Part shown: positions 63,242 to 64,000 of the stretch, in pieces | Layout: the number at the start of each line of letters is the position of its first letter | How positions within the stretch are numbered: the stretch's first letter is position 1 | NCBI GenBank assembly: GCA_903834765.1 | Contig: CAILKE010000055.1 | Span: 1-64,000, forward strand | Reading direction: 5' to 3' | From: an uncultured Bacteroidota bacterium | GTDB lineage: Bacteria; Bacteroidota; Bacteroidia; B-17B0; Aurantibacillaceae | DNA length: 64,000 bases | Notes under the pieces: generated by a model | The model's database searches: none | What the model saw: only the letters and a program-made list of their open reading frames with translations | Told to the model about the DNA's origin: nothing | Made by a program: the position numbers and the translations under genes

Positions 63242-63421
63242 CTAACTATGTTATTAATTTGTTTATTCGACCATTAAAGAATAGCTCACTTTGAAATTAA
63301 TTATATAAGAAGATGAATCTTAAATAAATTCTATAATAGATTTGTAGATACTTCTCTTTAATAATAATTAGTTAATATTAGCTTACCGCGGACTTAATTT
63401 TAGGTAATGACCTTTGTCCCC

Positions 63422-64000
63422 ATGAAAATTTCATCTATGTTACAGCCTATTATTACAAAACAAGAAAACAGTTTAATATACGCTCAAACAATTCAAAATG
63501 GTTTATTACCTAAGCCAAGACATTTCGAGAAATTTTTCAATAAGCATTTTGTTGTTTACAAACCTCAAGATAAAATCGGGGGTGATTTTTATTGGTTAAC
63601 AAAAAAAAATGATGTTATTTTTTTTGCTTTAGCAGATTGCACTGGGCATGGTGTATCTGGTGCTATGCTGTCTGTATTAGGTATTAGTTTGTTAAATTAC
63701 GTGATTCAAAAAAACTTTGATAACGTAGGCGATTACTTGACGGAATTAGATAAAAAATGGATAGAAACATTTAATAATGAAATAACGGATTCTTTTTATA
63801 ATAATGATTGGTTAGAAATTACACTTATATCATTTAATACTAAAACGCGTGAATTTCAATATTCATGCGGTGGAGGTGAGTTCGCAATCTATCAAAATAA
63901 CAATATAAAAATTTATAAAGGCAATAGTTATCCCATTGGAGGATGGCAAATCGAAAAGAATAGAAAGTTTGATACTTATAATTTAAGGTTGGAAGAAGAA
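63422..64000 (+). CDS. SpoIIE/PP2C-type serine phosphatase, 3' end outside window
   Basis: The frame is open from the ATG at 63422 to the window edge (193 codons, no stop). After about 15 residues the catalytic domain begins (SLIYAQTIQNGLLP, typical of the PPM/SpoIIE group). Metal-binding motifs follow in DKIGGDFYW (Asp) and LADCTGHGVSGAMLS, then EFQYSCGGGEF. Such phosphatases dephosphorylate anti-anti-sigma or related partner-switch proteins. There is no N-terminal sensor domain, so it probably acts as a stand-alone enzyme. A -7-like TAGATTTG lies at 63337-63344. The C-terminus and any partner are beyond the window. Confidence 0.88.
   Translation, partial: MKISSMLQPIITKQENSLIYAQTIQNGLLPKPRHFEKFFNKHFVVYKPQDKIGGDFYWLTKKNDVIFFALADCTGHGVSGAMLSVLGISLLNYVIQKNFDNVGDYLTELDKKWIETFNNEITDSFYNNDWLEITLISFNTKTREFQYSCGGGEFAIYQNNNIKIYKGNSYPIGGWQIEKNRKFDTYNLRLEEE

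Overview
The window is AT-rich chromosomal DNA from a member of the Bacteroidota. The evidence is type IX secretion (T9SS) C-terminal sorting domains on four large exported proteins, a short Bacteroidota-type RpoD, promoters of the TTTG-N20-TAnnTTTG class in front of rpsU and rpoD, few Shine-Dalgarno sequences, and the families DUF5683, DUF5916, DUF6089 and PrsW. I cannot name a genus. Most of the window is ordinary core genome. Two accessory parts stand out: a lipid/acyl-carrier gene cluster at 28.4-33.5 kb and a secreted-protein island at 33.5-43.6 kb that carries a strictly 20-bp-periodic non-coding array.

Layout. 0-2 kb: partial GIY-YIG gene, tRNA-Pro, recA. 2-11 kb: giant PKD/P-domain adhesin with a gliding-type CTD, amino-acid permease, CBM9/DUF5916 outer-membrane protein. 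11-12.6 kb: rpsU-xerC-hpf. 12.6-18 kb: periplasmic amidase, thioredoxin-like protein, two POT peptide transporters. 18-24 kb: a minus-strand run lepB-dapB-DUF5683-parB-parA-MBL hydrolase. 24-28.3 kb: flavin reductase, hypothetical protein, subtilisin-like T9SS protease, DUF6089 barrel. 28.4-33.5 kb: a divergent cluster with a sphinganine-reductase-like SDR, an alpha-oxoamine synthase (serine-palmitoyltransferase-like), an acyl carrier protein, two FabL-like reductases and a PksI-like enoyl-CoA hydratase. 33.5-43.6 kb: Fn3 protein, the 20-bp array, two related small exported proteins, two T9SS cargo proteins including a peptidoglycan amidase with a CUB domain, and a fibre-like protein. 43.9-52.3 kb: glycosyltransferase, B12-binding radical SAM protein, LolD-like ATPase, PrsW-like protease, dnaA, and a 5'-nucleotidase split over two genes. 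52.3-64 kb: thioesterase, large outer-membrane barrel, PepSY-like protein, BamA/TamA-like barrel, dapF, HtrA protease, rpoD, YdcF-like protein, and a SpoIIE-type phosphatase cut by the window edge.

The strongest unexplained signal is the array at 34441-34840. It has 20 consecutive units of exactly 20 bp with no insertion or deletion. Each unit carries a conserved core (consensus TTTATGCAYA) followed by about eight unrelated bases. Fixed spacing with unrelated spacers points to selection for phased binding sites rather than simple duplication. The core resembles a DnaA box (TTATNCACA): three units match exactly and nine more differ at one base. parAB lies 11 kb to one side and dnaA 14 kb to the other, so an origin or a DnaA-titration site is a testable idea. 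A binding array for another cooperative protein, or a repeat RNA, is equally open.

The second point of interest is the ACP/oxoamine-synthase cluster. It has what is needed to join an ACP-bound acyl chain to an amino acid and reduce the ketone, as in sphingoid or sulfonolipid base synthesis. It also carries a PksI-like ECH and paired FabL-like reductases, which are not part of the standard pathway.
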